A stretch of 52,243 nt of DNA from Barthelona sp. PAP020. Taxonomy: Eukaryota > Metamonada: BaSk clade. Shown here piece after piece: positions 26,111-34,332 of this stretch (positions are counted from its first letter, which is position 1; each line of letters starts with the position of its first letter). The stretch spans positions 1 to 52,243 of the forward strand of contig JARQWU010000006.1 of NCBI GenBank assembly GCA_040182905.1, given 5' to 3'. The translations under genes were made by a program, and so were the position numbers. The notes beneath the pieces were generated by a model. The model had not been told where the DNA came from and searched no databases. It was given only the letters and a program-made list of their open reading frames with translations.

Positions 26111-26971
26111 TTATCCAAAAATATTCTCAAAACATTTGAAAGTATCATATCCATCACAAACATAAACTTTTTTGTTGTTTTTATCTTCTTTAAAATGACT
26201 TACATTGAAAGAATTACTTTCAGAATACGTGGAACAATCATTTGGCATGTTGAAAACATTTTTCAAATCACAAGGAACAGAAACACTTTTAATATCAAAC
26301 ATTTCATTTGCTAATAAACGTTGTGCATTACCAATTAAGATAATCTCTGTCTCATTCATCTTGTAAAAATTTTTATGTTCATTTTTTTCCAAATATGATA
26401 AAATGGAACTAATTGCATATTGGCCATTGAAAACATTACCACCAAAAACAATAAATTTATCATAATATGACCAAGAAATCTCATTAATATGAAATCTTTT
26501 TGAAAAACTATGCAAATCAATTAAAAATTCAGGCTTAATCCCATTATTTGCTATAATAAAGTTAGAATCGTCTTTGTAATAAATAGGAATGACATCGATA
26601 TCATGAAAATTACAAAATGTGATTATTTCTTTATAGACTATTGAATCAACACCATCAGCCAACCATAACCCAATTTTGTTGTTATAATTATATGTTTTTG
26701 ATTCATTAAAACTGCTCATATATCGATTTTCTACAAATATACTATCCCAAAAATCCAAAGGTGTCAAGTCATCAATTGATATTCTTTTATACATGTGATC
26801 ATGAATTTCAAATGATGAATATCCAACAAATTTCTCAAGTCCACTCATTTGATTAAATTTCGTTTTAACTTGCACAACAAATGAAATAAACAGGCATCCA
26901 ATTCCTATCATTAACAATTGAACACAAACATTTAGCTTTTGTCTGAAAAGACCAGGAGTCCGTCCACTCAT
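26111..26971 (-). CDS. Type II membrane protein, uncharacterised
   Basis: The protein has 286 residues from ATG 26971. A basic N-terminus (RTPGLFRQK) precedes one hydrophobic segment (about 15-36), so it should be a type II membrane protein with a lumenal body. The body contains LWLADGVDSIVYKEIITFC, YYDKFIVFGGNVFNGQYAI and ETEIILIGNAQRLLANEM. Their alternation of strands and helices could suggest a Rossmann-like glycosyltransferase or polysaccharide-pyruvyl-transferase type fold. Several NxS/T sites and Cys residues occur near the C-terminus. A Golgi enzyme would fit, but no family motif was recognised. Confidence 0.6.
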   Translation of the reverse strand: MSGRTPGLFRQKLNVCVQLLMIGIGCLFISFVVQVKTKFNQMSGLEKFVGYSSFEIHDHMYKRISIDDLTPLDFWDSIFVENRYMSSFNESKTYNYNNKIGLWLADGVDSIVYKEIITFCNFHDIDVIPIYYKDDSNFIIANNGIKPEFLIDLHSFSKRFHINEISWSYYDKFIVFGGNVFNGQYAISSILSYLEKNEHKNFYKMNETEIILIGNAQRLLANEMFDIKSVSVPCDLKNVFNMPNDCSTYSESNSFNVSHFKEDKNNKKVYVCDGYDTFKCFENIFG

Positions 26972-27131
26972 CAATAAAATAGAATTGAATTGAAGAACTT
27001 TTTTATTATTTTGATATTTTGATTTTAATAAATTGAGACTTTTTTAGAGTTGTTAAATTTAAAATTGGAATTTATTCACAACAAAAAAAAGGTTGAATTT
27101 GTATTCTTTTTTTTTCAAAAATAATGTCAAT

Positions 27132-29015
27132 ATGTTAGGATCATCTGGTTTACCCACTGAATCATTAGATATATTGATACCTACATCAAATACTTTGAAA
27201 AAATCGTCCAGTAGACCCACAAGTGGTAATGTTGAAAGAATTATTGAACGATTTGATTATTTCGAAAAATTATTCCCTGATTTACCCATTACATTGCCAT
27301 ATTTTTCACGAGATCAATTGATGAGAACCGAATCAGCAATTAAAAGATTACAAAAATGTTTGGATTTTTCAACAGAAATTGATTTCAATTTTTCTGCTTT
27401 ATCAAATAATTTGATGCCTGGTTTTGAATATGATACGGGGTCAAATGCTTTAACTGTTAAAAAACGTCTCGAAAATGTTGAAACTTATATCAACATTGTT
27501 AATGAATGCATTGAAACTGTAAAAAAATCATTAGCTTCATCAAATCGACGAAAAGCTGCAGTACAGAAGTTGAAATCGATTAGACAAGGTTCAGACCATC
27601 AATATCCTTCAATGAGTAGTCCTTTGGGTGCATCTACTGGAAAATTAGCACCAGTTCATGATTTTAATTTACCATTGTTTACCAATTCTCCTCATCAATC
27701 TTCTGCTTGTTTGGTAAGTTCAAACACTGGTACATCCAAAAATCCTGAATCAAATTCAGTAAAGTTTGAAGGTGATTTTGAGCCAACTATTTCCAGTGCT
27801 TTATCAAAAAGGAAAAGCACTTTTCAACGCACAGATGAACATCTTTTATTTAATGCTATTAAGAAAGGAAGAATCAAAGAAAGTAAAGAATTAATCATGA
27901 AATTATATCCTCTAAGATATTTTAAGGATTTTCGAAATAACAATATCATTCATTTGGCTATTAATTCTAATATGATTGAAATCCTTTCAATGGTCAGTGA
28001 AATTGTAAAGAAACCAGGTTATGAAAGTGATTTAGCGATGTTGGATGCTCAAAATGATTTTGGAGATTTTCCTTTGCATTTAGCAGTAAAAACACGAAAT
28101 GTTGACATTATTTCTTTGATTCTTCCTTTAGTTAGTGATATTAATGTTCTTGATAGTGAAAAAAATACGCCTCTACATTTAGCTGTTCATAATGTGATTG
28201 GTTTTGTTGAAGATGAGTATTTTCCGGTGTCCAATTTATTGCATATTGGGGCAGATGTAAACGCCATGAATAAATATGGTTTAACACCTTTACATTTAGC
28301 TTCACAAAAAGCAGATAATACTTGTGTTAGAGTTTTAATATCAATGGGTGCTAATGTTGATTGTCTAGCACCTCAAGGATTCTCTGCTCTACATTTTGCA
28401 GCAGAACAAGGACATTATGAAACTTGTGTTTTGCTTTTAGAAGCTGGGGCCAATCCAAATAAGCTTTCAAAGCTATTCAATACCCCTCTTCATTTGGCAG
28501 CAAGAGGTGGCAGTTATAAAATTGCAAAAGCTTTGATTGATGCTGGAGCAGAAGTTAACGCAATGGATAAATATGGTTGGACTGCATTACATGAGGCTTC
28601 AATGTTGGGTCGTACGGTTAAAAGTTTGTATGACGAATCAAATGCCTCTTTTTCCACTAGAAATAGAATCAAGGAGTATGATAAAATGAGAAAACAGAAA
28701 AAAGTTAAAAATTCTTCTGACAAAAAACAGTTTGATAAAATTATTGCTCTGTTAACCAAAAGTGGTGCTAAAATTACAGCTAGAGATAATTTTCATCATA
28801 ATCCAATGGAAATATCTCAAAGTATTCAATTAAAAACAAATTTTGGTGACTTGGCTCAGTATGAAATTATGAACATTGTCCCTCCTAAAAATTTGCATAG
28901 TATTAAAAAATCCCATAGTCTTATTCCTCCTTTATCAGCTAGATTTCTTTCCTCAACAAAAACCAATTTTCCCATTATGTCGAAAAGTTCCAATTTTATG
29001 AATTCTTCTCGATGA
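27132..29015 (+). CDS. Ankyrin-repeat protein
   Basis: The protein has 627 residues from ATG 27132; the frame upstream is a T-rich non-coding stretch. Residues 1-235 are unassigned, with a helical N-terminal part and a Ser-rich linker. About eight ankyrin repeats lie at 245-470 and beyond, with clear HLA signatures (PLHLAVKTRNVDIISLI, PLHLASQKADNTCVRVLI, ALHFAAEQGHYETCVLLL, PLHLAARGGSYKIAKALI, ALHEASMLGRT). A Lys-rich insertion interrupts the last repeat. It is a soluble scaffold protein with no other domain. It is diverged from the ankyrin gene at 538-1650 and lacks that protein's C-terminal module. Confidence 0.9.
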   Translation: MLGSSGLPTESLDILIPTSNTLKKSSSRPTSGNVERIIERFDYFEKLFPDLPITLPYFSRDQLMRTESAIKRLQKCLDFSTEIDFNFSALSNNLMPGFEYDTGSNALTVKKRLENVETYINIVNECIETVKKSLASSNRRKAAVQKLKSIRQGSDHQYPSMSSPLGASTGKLAPVHDFNLPLFTNSPHQSSACLVSSNTGTSKNPESNSVKFEGDFEPTISSALSKRKSTFQRTDEHLLFNAIKKGRIKESKELIMKLYPLRYFKDFRNNNIIHLAINSNMIEILSMVSEIVKKPGYESDLAMLDAQNDFGDFPLHLAVKTRNVDIISLILPLVSDINVLDSEKNTPLHLAVHNVIGFVEDEYFPVSNLLHIGADVNAMNKYGLTPLHLASQKADNTCVRVLISMGANVDCLAPQGFSALHFAAEQGHYETCVLLLEAGANPNKLSKLFNTPLHLAARGGSYKIAKALIDAGAEVNAMDKYGWTALHEASMLGRTVKSLYDESNASFSTRNRIKEYDKMRKQKKVKNSSDKKQFDKIIALLTKSGAKITARDNFHHNPMEISQSIQLKTNFGDLAQYEIMNIVPPKNLHSIKKSHSLIPPLSARFLSSTKTNFPIMSKSSNFMNSSR

Positions 29016-29172
29016 TATTTTGTATTTGTAAAAATTCATTTATTTGTCTTTTTTTGTTTATATATCAATTTCATACGCTTAGTTCTTTTTCTTGTATTTT
29101 ATTTATTGAATCCTAATTAAGAATAAAAATGTAGTTGGTGAAGAAATTTTTTTCTGTTTCAGATATTTCACT

Positions 29173-31488
29173 ATGACTGATAACGACAGACCATCAGAAC
29201 CATGCAAAATATTTGTAAGAAATTTACCATTTACCATGAAAAATGAAGAATTTGAAACCATGTTTTCCAATATTGGACCTGTAAAACGAGCTTATGTCAT
29301 CAAAAATCCTGAAACTGGTGACTCAAAGGGTTTTGGTTTTGTTGAATATTCTCTTCCAGAGGATGCTGCTTCAGCAATGGAGGAATTTCAAAATAAGGAA
29401 ATTGAGGGTCGAAAATTAAAATTGGAGGGCGCCCTTCAACGACTTCGTCCAGAAAGACCAAGAGCTGGCAGAATTGTTCGTGAACAAAGGCAAGCAGATG
29501 AAGAAAGAAGAACCCAACAAAAAGTTAAAAAAAATAGTAATATTGATGAGGTTATTGAGTTAAAAGAAATTATTTCAGACAATGAAGAAGAAAGTGAAGT
29601 TGAAAGTGAAGTGGAAAGTGATGTGGAAGATGATAAAATTGAAATTGATGTTTCCAAAAAGTTAAGCGAAAATGGTGCTGAATCGTTCAAATCTAATTTT
29701 GATTGGACTAAAGATTGCAGAGGTAAAATTGTTTTATGGCCTTTCAGTGGAAGGAAACGTAAAAGCCAAGTTGTTACTTGGCTTAAGACTTTAATTGCTG
29801 AAAAGAAAGTTCCAAACATTAACATTTCTTCAATTGAATGGAATGACGGCACATGTGTTACTGGGACATGTAAAGAACTTGTCTTTAATGCTGCCAGTGA
29901 AGAAGATTGTGTTGGAATCATCAATAGCCTTCATCATATCAGTTCTCCTTTTAATACTCAACTTCTGAATTGTTGTTCATTGTTTACAAGAAGACACAGA
30001 AATTGGCGTTGTATTTTCAGAAACCTTCCCTTTTCTGCAAAAGAAAAGTCTCTTAGACAATTAGCTGTTCAATTTGGTGAAGTTCATGAAGTTTCTATTC
30101 CAATGCAAGGAACGAGAAATTTAGGTTACGGATTTGTAATTTATTCATGTCCTCAAGATGCTATAACAGCCGTAAACTCAAAGAAAGTAATTTTAGGTAA
30201 ACGAACTCTTATTGTTGATCTTTGCTTGACAAGAGAAGATTATGAAATGACCCAAAAGAATCCTGATTTGCTTGAAACAGTTGATGTGGCCCAAGATAAT
30301 TCTGTTAAAATTCCAAAAGAAAAAAAGGAAAAAAAGGCTATGCATTCACTCTTTATCACAAATTTACCTCCTTTTGTTGAAGAAACTTCATTAACAAATT
30401 TCTTTAAAGCATTTGGCAGAATTAAAGAAGTAAAAATAGTCAGAGATCCTGAAACCAAAATGTGCAAGGGATCTGCTTTCATCAGTTTCAGAAAGGAAAA
30501 ATATGTTCAAAATGTTTTAGAAGCTTCAGATACTGCACCTTTAGAATTTGAAGGTGAGCTATTGAATGTCCAAAGAACGGTAAGTCGAAAAGAATTGGCT
30601 GATATAGTCACGGAAAGGGAAAAACAAAAATTGGAAGAAGCACAGTTGGACAGTGATAAAAGAAATTTATATTTGGCTACTGAAGGTAGTCTTACTGTTG
30701 AAGAAATGGAAAGAATGGGAATGTCCAAAAAAGACATAGTCATTAGAGAAATGGCTGAATCAGTAAAGAAAAGTCAATTACAAAATACAAACACTTCCAT
30801 TTCCAAAGTAAGATTAGCTGTTAGAAATTTACCAAAAGAAGTTGATGAAAAACAATTACGTTCTTTGTTCTATGAAGCTGCAGAGATTAATATTGCAGAA
30901 ATCGCAGAAGAAATACATGAAATAGTTCCCAAAAGAGTCAAAATTGTTCAAGTGAAGATAATGCGAGACGATAGAAAGACCGATATTGATGGCAATCTAC
31001 GTTCCAGACAATTTGGTTTTGTTGAATTCACCGATCATATTCATGCTTTGTGTGCTTTAAGGCATTTGAATAATAATCCCCATGCTTTACCTTATAAACA
31101 TCGGTTATTGATAGAATTTGCCATTGATTCAGTAAGAAAATTGAAAAAATTGGATAAGACAAGAGAAATTGGAAAAATATCTCAAGAAGTGACTGAAAAA
31201 AGAGTGGTTGACAAAAAAGAAAAGAAAAAGAGGGACAAATTAAGAAAAAAAATAGCAATTTTGGAAAAACAAGGTTTATCAAAGGAAGATGCGAAAGAAA
31301 AAGCCAAAATTCAAATGAAAGAATTGGCAAAAATAAATGAAGAAAAAAATAAAAAGGATCAAAATAAAAAGGATCAAAAACGAACCAGAAGTTCATCAAA
31401 GAAAGCAAAGAGCACAAATTCTTCAAAGAAACAAGAACCGGTTTTGGAAAATGAAAGTATGCTCAAAGAAAAATTATTGGCATTATAG
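29173..31488 (+). CDS. RBM28/Nop4-type nucleolar RNA-binding protein, four RRMs
   Basis: The protein has 771 residues. Four RRM domains are visible: RRM1 about 12-90 (KIFVRNLPF, KGFGFVEY), RRM2 about 275-355 (CIFRNLPFS, GYGFVIY), RRM3 about 390-470 (LFITNLPPF, KGSAFISF) and RRM4 about 553-655 (LAVRNLPKEVDEKQLRSLF, RQFGFVEF, ALRHLNNNP). The RRM4 wording, including DEKQLR and LRHLNNNP, is distinctive of RBM28 and yeast Nop4. The linker after RRM1 is acidic and the C-terminus is Lys-rich, which fits nucleolar targeting. The role in the family is assembly of the large ribosomal subunit. A TTTCAG stretch lies just upstream of the ATG, but no 5' exon could be shown. Confidence 0.88.
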   Translation: MTDNDRPSEPCKIFVRNLPFTMKNEEFETMFSNIGPVKRAYVIKNPETGDSKGFGFVEYSLPEDAASAMEEFQNKEIEGRKLKLEGALQRLRPERPRAGRIVREQRQADEERRTQQKVKKNSNIDEVIELKEIISDNEEESEVESEVESDVEDDKIEIDVSKKLSENGAESFKSNFDWTKDCRGKIVLWPFSGRKRKSQVVTWLKTLIAEKKVPNINISSIEWNDGTCVTGTCKELVFNAASEEDCVGIINSLHHISSPFNTQLLNCCSLFTRRHRNWRCIFRNLPFSAKEKSLRQLAVQFGEVHEVSIPMQGTRNLGYGFVIYSCPQDAITAVNSKKVILGKRTLIVDLCLTREDYEMTQKNPDLLETVDVAQDNSVKIPKEKKEKKAMHSLFITNLPPFVEETSLTNFFKAFGRIKEVKIVRDPETKMCKGSAFISFRKEKYVQNVLEASDTAPLEFEGELLNVQRTVSRKELADIVTEREKQKLEEAQLDSDKRNLYLATEGSLTVEEMERMGMSKKDIVIREMAESVKKSQLQNTNTSISKVRLAVRNLPKEVDEKQLRSLFYEAAEINIAEIAEEIHEIVPKRVKIVQVKIMRDDRKTDIDGNLRSRQFGFVEFTDHIHALCALRHLNNNPHALPYKHRLLIEFAIDSVRKLKKLDKTREIGKISQEVTEKRVVDKKEKKKRDKLRKKIAILEKQGLSKEDAKEKAKIQMKELAKINEEKNKKDQNKKDQKRTRSSSKKAKSTNSSKKQEPVLENESMLKEKLLAL

Positions 31489-31876
31489 TTCACAGTAAAT
31501 TAGGCGTTTTGCGGGATTTTTTTTGTTGATTTTGCTCGCTCTTAAAAAGATTGCAAGATAATTTATTGACCTTTATAAGCTGAAACAAAGAGTGAAAATT
31601 ACTCCTTGAAATTCAATTTGCAATTGGACAAAATTCACTCAACTGAAAAGCCCTTTATCTCTTTCACCGGTTAATTAGACCAATATCTTTTCAAAATTTA
31701 TCAAAAACAAATCTCTTTCCCGAAAATCCAAGAAATGCAAGAATTCATTTTTCCATTCAGGAAAAATCATTTTGAACAAGAACTAAAGGATTAATTGTAT
31801 GAAATCATAATAGACCATTTTAAAGTTTGGAAAACATCCAAAAAAGAAAAATAAACAATCCTATGTGTTTATCAGC
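31489..31876. other. Convergent 3' intergenic region
   Basis: AT-rich flank between the 3' ends of RBM28-like and EMC7-like genes. Nothing recognised. Confidence 0.5.
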
Positions 31877-32491
31877 TTATTTGCTTCTCATATCATCAAA
31901 AAGTTGTTTTACAGCATGAACTTTAACAGAGACATTACTGCTGGTCAATCCAGGATAACGATCAAATTGAGTCATGACTGAAGGAAAAAATTTGGCAAGC
32001 AATTTTGGTAAAAAAGTGAAACCCAAACCTATAACTATTAACACTAAATAAATGCAGCGTTTTTTTATCAAGTTAGATAAAAAACAAAAACAAGATTTCT
32101 TTTTCAAAGGTTCATTTGATTCATATGCTACTTGAATTGGAGACGTCACATATTCCAATAAATCAAATTTGTTTGCTGGTATTTTAATGATCTTTATTTG
32201 ATTTTCATCACAGACAACATTAAACGAAGAAAAAATAAAATTAGGACTCTCAAAGGTAATAAGTGAATTTCCTTTTGGTATATCAACACACTTAGCATAT
32301 CCATTAGGTGCAAAAAAATTCCAAAAATGATCTTCTAAATATATGGCAACATTATTTTCAGTAGTAATATTGTTGGGTAAAATAAATTCGACATCACATG
32401 TTACAATTTTAGATGATGCAAAATCTTGGGTACAACAGCATTTAATAAGGATAAATAACACGATACATATGTATGTTGGAATTTTGCACAT
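31877..32491 (-). CDS. ER membrane protein complex subunit 7 (EMC7-like)
   Basis: The protein has 204 residues from ATG 32491, which begins a signal peptide (MCKIPTYICIVLFILI). A beta-sandwich lumenal domain follows, with DIPKGNSLITFESPNFIF resembling the EMC7 wording DIPSGSYVVEVISPAYRF, then YVTSPIQVAYESNEPLKKK as in the EMC7 YPLQMKS region. One membrane segment (CIYLVLIVIGLGFTFLPKLL) ends with LPK, as EMC7 does, before a short cytosolic tail. EMC inserts and stabilises membrane proteins in the ER; subunit 7 is the peripheral lumenal part. Conservation is weak except at these points. It is divergent from the secreted-protein gene at 32661. Confidence 0.8.
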   Translation of the reverse strand: MCKIPTYICIVLFILIKCCCTQDFASSKIVTCDVEFILPNNITTENNVAIYLEDHFWNFFAPNGYAKCVDIPKGNSLITFESPNFIFSSFNVVCDENQIKIIKIPANKFDLLEYVTSPIQVAYESNEPLKKKSCFCFLSNLIKKRCIYLVLIVIGLGFTFLPKLLAKFFPSVMTQFDRYPGLTSSNVSVKVHAVKQLFDDMRSK

Positions 32492-32660
32492 GAATGAATA
32501 AAAATAAAAATAAAATTTCTGATTCGTTTCCAAATTTGTCTTGTCTTCGATTTGTTTTCAAAGTTGTTTTTATTTGGGAAAAATTAATTCAAAAATATAT
32601 TGCAATTATAACAAGGAATTTTTTTTGCCTGCAAAATTTTTAAAGTGCAAAAACGAATTG

Positions 32661-33431
32661 ATGGCAAAATTTGCGTATTTACTTTATTGTTACATTTTAT
32701 TTTTAACTGTCAATTGTTCATTTGTTAAAATTTTAAATGCTTTTACAAATTCCAATTGTTTTTGTAGATTGTCTGTTACCGAATGTAAAGATAATTTACA
32801 GTGTGTAACACATCATTCAATATTAAATAACACCAATTATTTGACTGGATTGAAAGAAGACTGTCAATATGCTGGACAAATTGATTGTGAAAATTTTTGT
32901 GTTGCATATCCCCAAAATTTTGATATTCAACCGTTTAAATTTGATAAAAGTGGCCGGTTAAGCGATTTAGTTTTGCCAACAATTCGCATATCTCTGGTTT
33001 TAGCTTCAGAAGATTTTATGGACTCCCACACAATTTTTTCAGGTGTTGAATTGCTTGAACATCCTGAATATAGACAAAACAATGGTGCAGCACAAAGATT
33101 AAATTTTATTGATAATTTGTTCTTGGAGGTAGTATTCAAGACTTCCCCTTCTAACTGGTCCTTCTATTCAGGTACTCAAAAAAAATGTCATATTCTTTCA
33201 TCCCCTATTATTGAAGAAAAAAAAACATCTTTTGTCATTTCTACTTTCAACAGGATTTATGATGTGAATTTTGGATTTTTTGAGAATAATGGACATCCTG
33301 AAACATCAATGGAATTAAAAGCATGTTTAACATTAATGAGATTAAAAATAATTTTGCCAGTCTGGTGTATATTTTTCTTTTTCTTTTTAGAAAAGAAATT
33401 CAATGAAAAAATAAATAATAAAATAAAATAA
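32661..33431 (+). CDS. Secreted or type I membrane Cys-rich protein, uncharacterised
   Basis: The protein has 256 residues from ATG 32661, chosen because it opens a signal peptide (MAKFAYLLYCYILFLTVNC). A Cys-rich segment (about 35-90: CFCRLSVTECKDNLQC, CQYAGQIDCENFC) precedes a beta-rich region with N-glycosylation sites. A short hydrophobic stretch near the end (ILPVWCIFFFFFLE) could anchor it, followed by a Lys-rich tail. The Cys pattern vaguely recalls tectonic-type ciliary membrane proteins, but no family motif is complete. It ends 44 bp from the convergent C-terminal fragment at 33476, in a gene-end region damaged by repeats, so its own 3' end should be treated with caution. Confidence 0.55.
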   Translation: MAKFAYLLYCYILFLTVNCSFVKILNAFTNSNCFCRLSVTECKDNLQCVTHHSILNNTNYLTGLKEDCQYAGQIDCENFCVAYPQNFDIQPFKFDKSGRLSDLVLPTIRISLVLASEDFMDSHTIFSGVELLEHPEYRQNNGAAQRLNFIDNLFLEVVFKTSPSNWSFYSGTQKKCHILSSPIIEEKKTSFVISTFNRIYDVNFGFFENNGHPETSMELKACLTLMRLKIILPVWCIFFFFFLEKKFNEKINNKIK

Positions 33432-33475
33432 ATTAAAATAAAATAAATTTTCTTTTTTATGCAAAATTCCAATTT

Positions 33476-33640
33476 ATGGAGATTTAATTAGTGGTTTATT
33501 CTCCACTTGATAACCATTTTGTACTTTTTTGATATTTTGTTTTTTGTGAAAAACAACACATGTTGTTGCAATCAGCATTGAGATAATAACAACTATTCCA
33601 ACAATTATTGGAAGACTTGAAACAGTCAAAGTTGTAAATG
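33476..33640 (-). pseudogene. Detached C-terminal part (TM helix and tail) of the interrupted membrane-protein gene
   Basis: On the - strand, frame SFTTLTVSSLPII continues as one transmembrane helix (IVGIVVIISMLIATTCVVF), then a basic stop-transfer HKKQNIKK and a ~15-residue cytosolic tail, with a stop at 33476-33478. It has no start of its own. If the element block 33644-34334 and one ATT copy are removed, it continues in frame from the ectodomain gene at 34335-36340. It is therefore the lost membrane anchor of that protein. Confidence 0.75.
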
Positions 33641-33643
33641 ATT

Positions 33644-33739
33644 GGTCCAGTTGTGAAACAACTATATTTATTTACAAAGAAAGTAAACTTAGAAAATACA
33701 TTCTGCCAGATTTCAGTCAAAATCCCAGGGGGGAATTGA
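33644..33739 (+). repeat. Dispersed element, copy C1 left part
   Basis: From GGTCCAGTTG to GGGGGGAATTGA it is identical by eye to 34015-34110. It is cut by the assembly gap at 33740. The preceding bases are ATGATT. Confidence 0.95.
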
Positions 33740-33839
33740 NNNNNNNNNNNNNNNNNNNNNNNNNNNNNNNNNNNNNNNNNNNNNNNNNNNNNNNNNNNNN
33801 NNNNNNNNNNNNNNNNNNNNNNNNNNNNNNNNNNNNNNN
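33740..33839. other. Assembly gap (100 N)
   Basis: Exactly 100 N, the conventional size for a gap of unknown length. It falls inside the repeat array, so the assembler probably failed on the repeats. Confidence 0.98.
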
Positions 33840-34010
33840 GGACACTCATCCCATGACGCTATCCTAAGCTATGGGGACTTCTGAAAGAATAGGACCCTGT
33901 GCTGAGTGAAGTTTATTTGGTTAAGAACAATGGGCCTCGAAAGCCTTTAACCAAATAAACACTATTCTTTCTTATTCACTCATACGCACAGTGCTTCTTG
34001 GCTTGGAAAT
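33840..34010 (+). repeat. Dispersed element, copy C1 right part with unrelated bases after the gap
   Basis: From about 33932 (GGGCCTCGAAAGCC) to 34010 it is identical by eye to the end of the full copy at 34253-34331. Bases 33840-33931 (GGACACTCATCCCATGACGC onward) do not match the element and may be a different insertion or a misjoined contig end. Confidence 0.85.
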
Positions 34011-34014
34011 AATT

Positions 34015-34332
34015 GGTCCAGTTGTGAAACAACTATATTTATTTACAAAGAAAGTAAACTTAGAAAATACATTCTGCCAGATTTCAGTCAAAATCCCAGG
34101 GGGGAATTGAGGGACTGAAATGTAATTGGAACGATCAAGTAGGAGAATTTCGGAGAAATTCTTCATTCCTATTTTTTTATATTTTTGCAAAAGCAAAATT
34201 TTAAAGTTTAAACTTTACCTTAGAAAATCTAAAGTTTTTCAACAGATCAATCGGGCCTCGAAAGCCTTTAACCAAATAAACACTATTCTTTCTTATTCAC
34301 TCATACGCACAGTGCTTCTTGGCTTGGAAATA
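34015..34332 (+). repeat. Dispersed ~320 bp element, copy C2 (reference full copy)
   Basis: This complete copy runs from GGTCCAGTTG to GGAAATA. Copy C1 abuts it so that a single ATT (34012-34014) lies between GGAAATA and GGTCC. ATT also flanks the outer ends of the array (ATGATT before C1; ATTTGGC after C2). This pattern fits a 3-bp target duplication. There are no terminal inverted repeats, no poly-A tail and no credible coding capacity, so it is non-autonomous. Edges are good to about 3 bp. Confidence 0.9.

Noticed and set aside
25820-26314. 164-codon + strand frame
   Set aside because: It is a Lys/Phe-rich translation of A/T runs that overlaps the real gene at 26111-26971 on the other strand.
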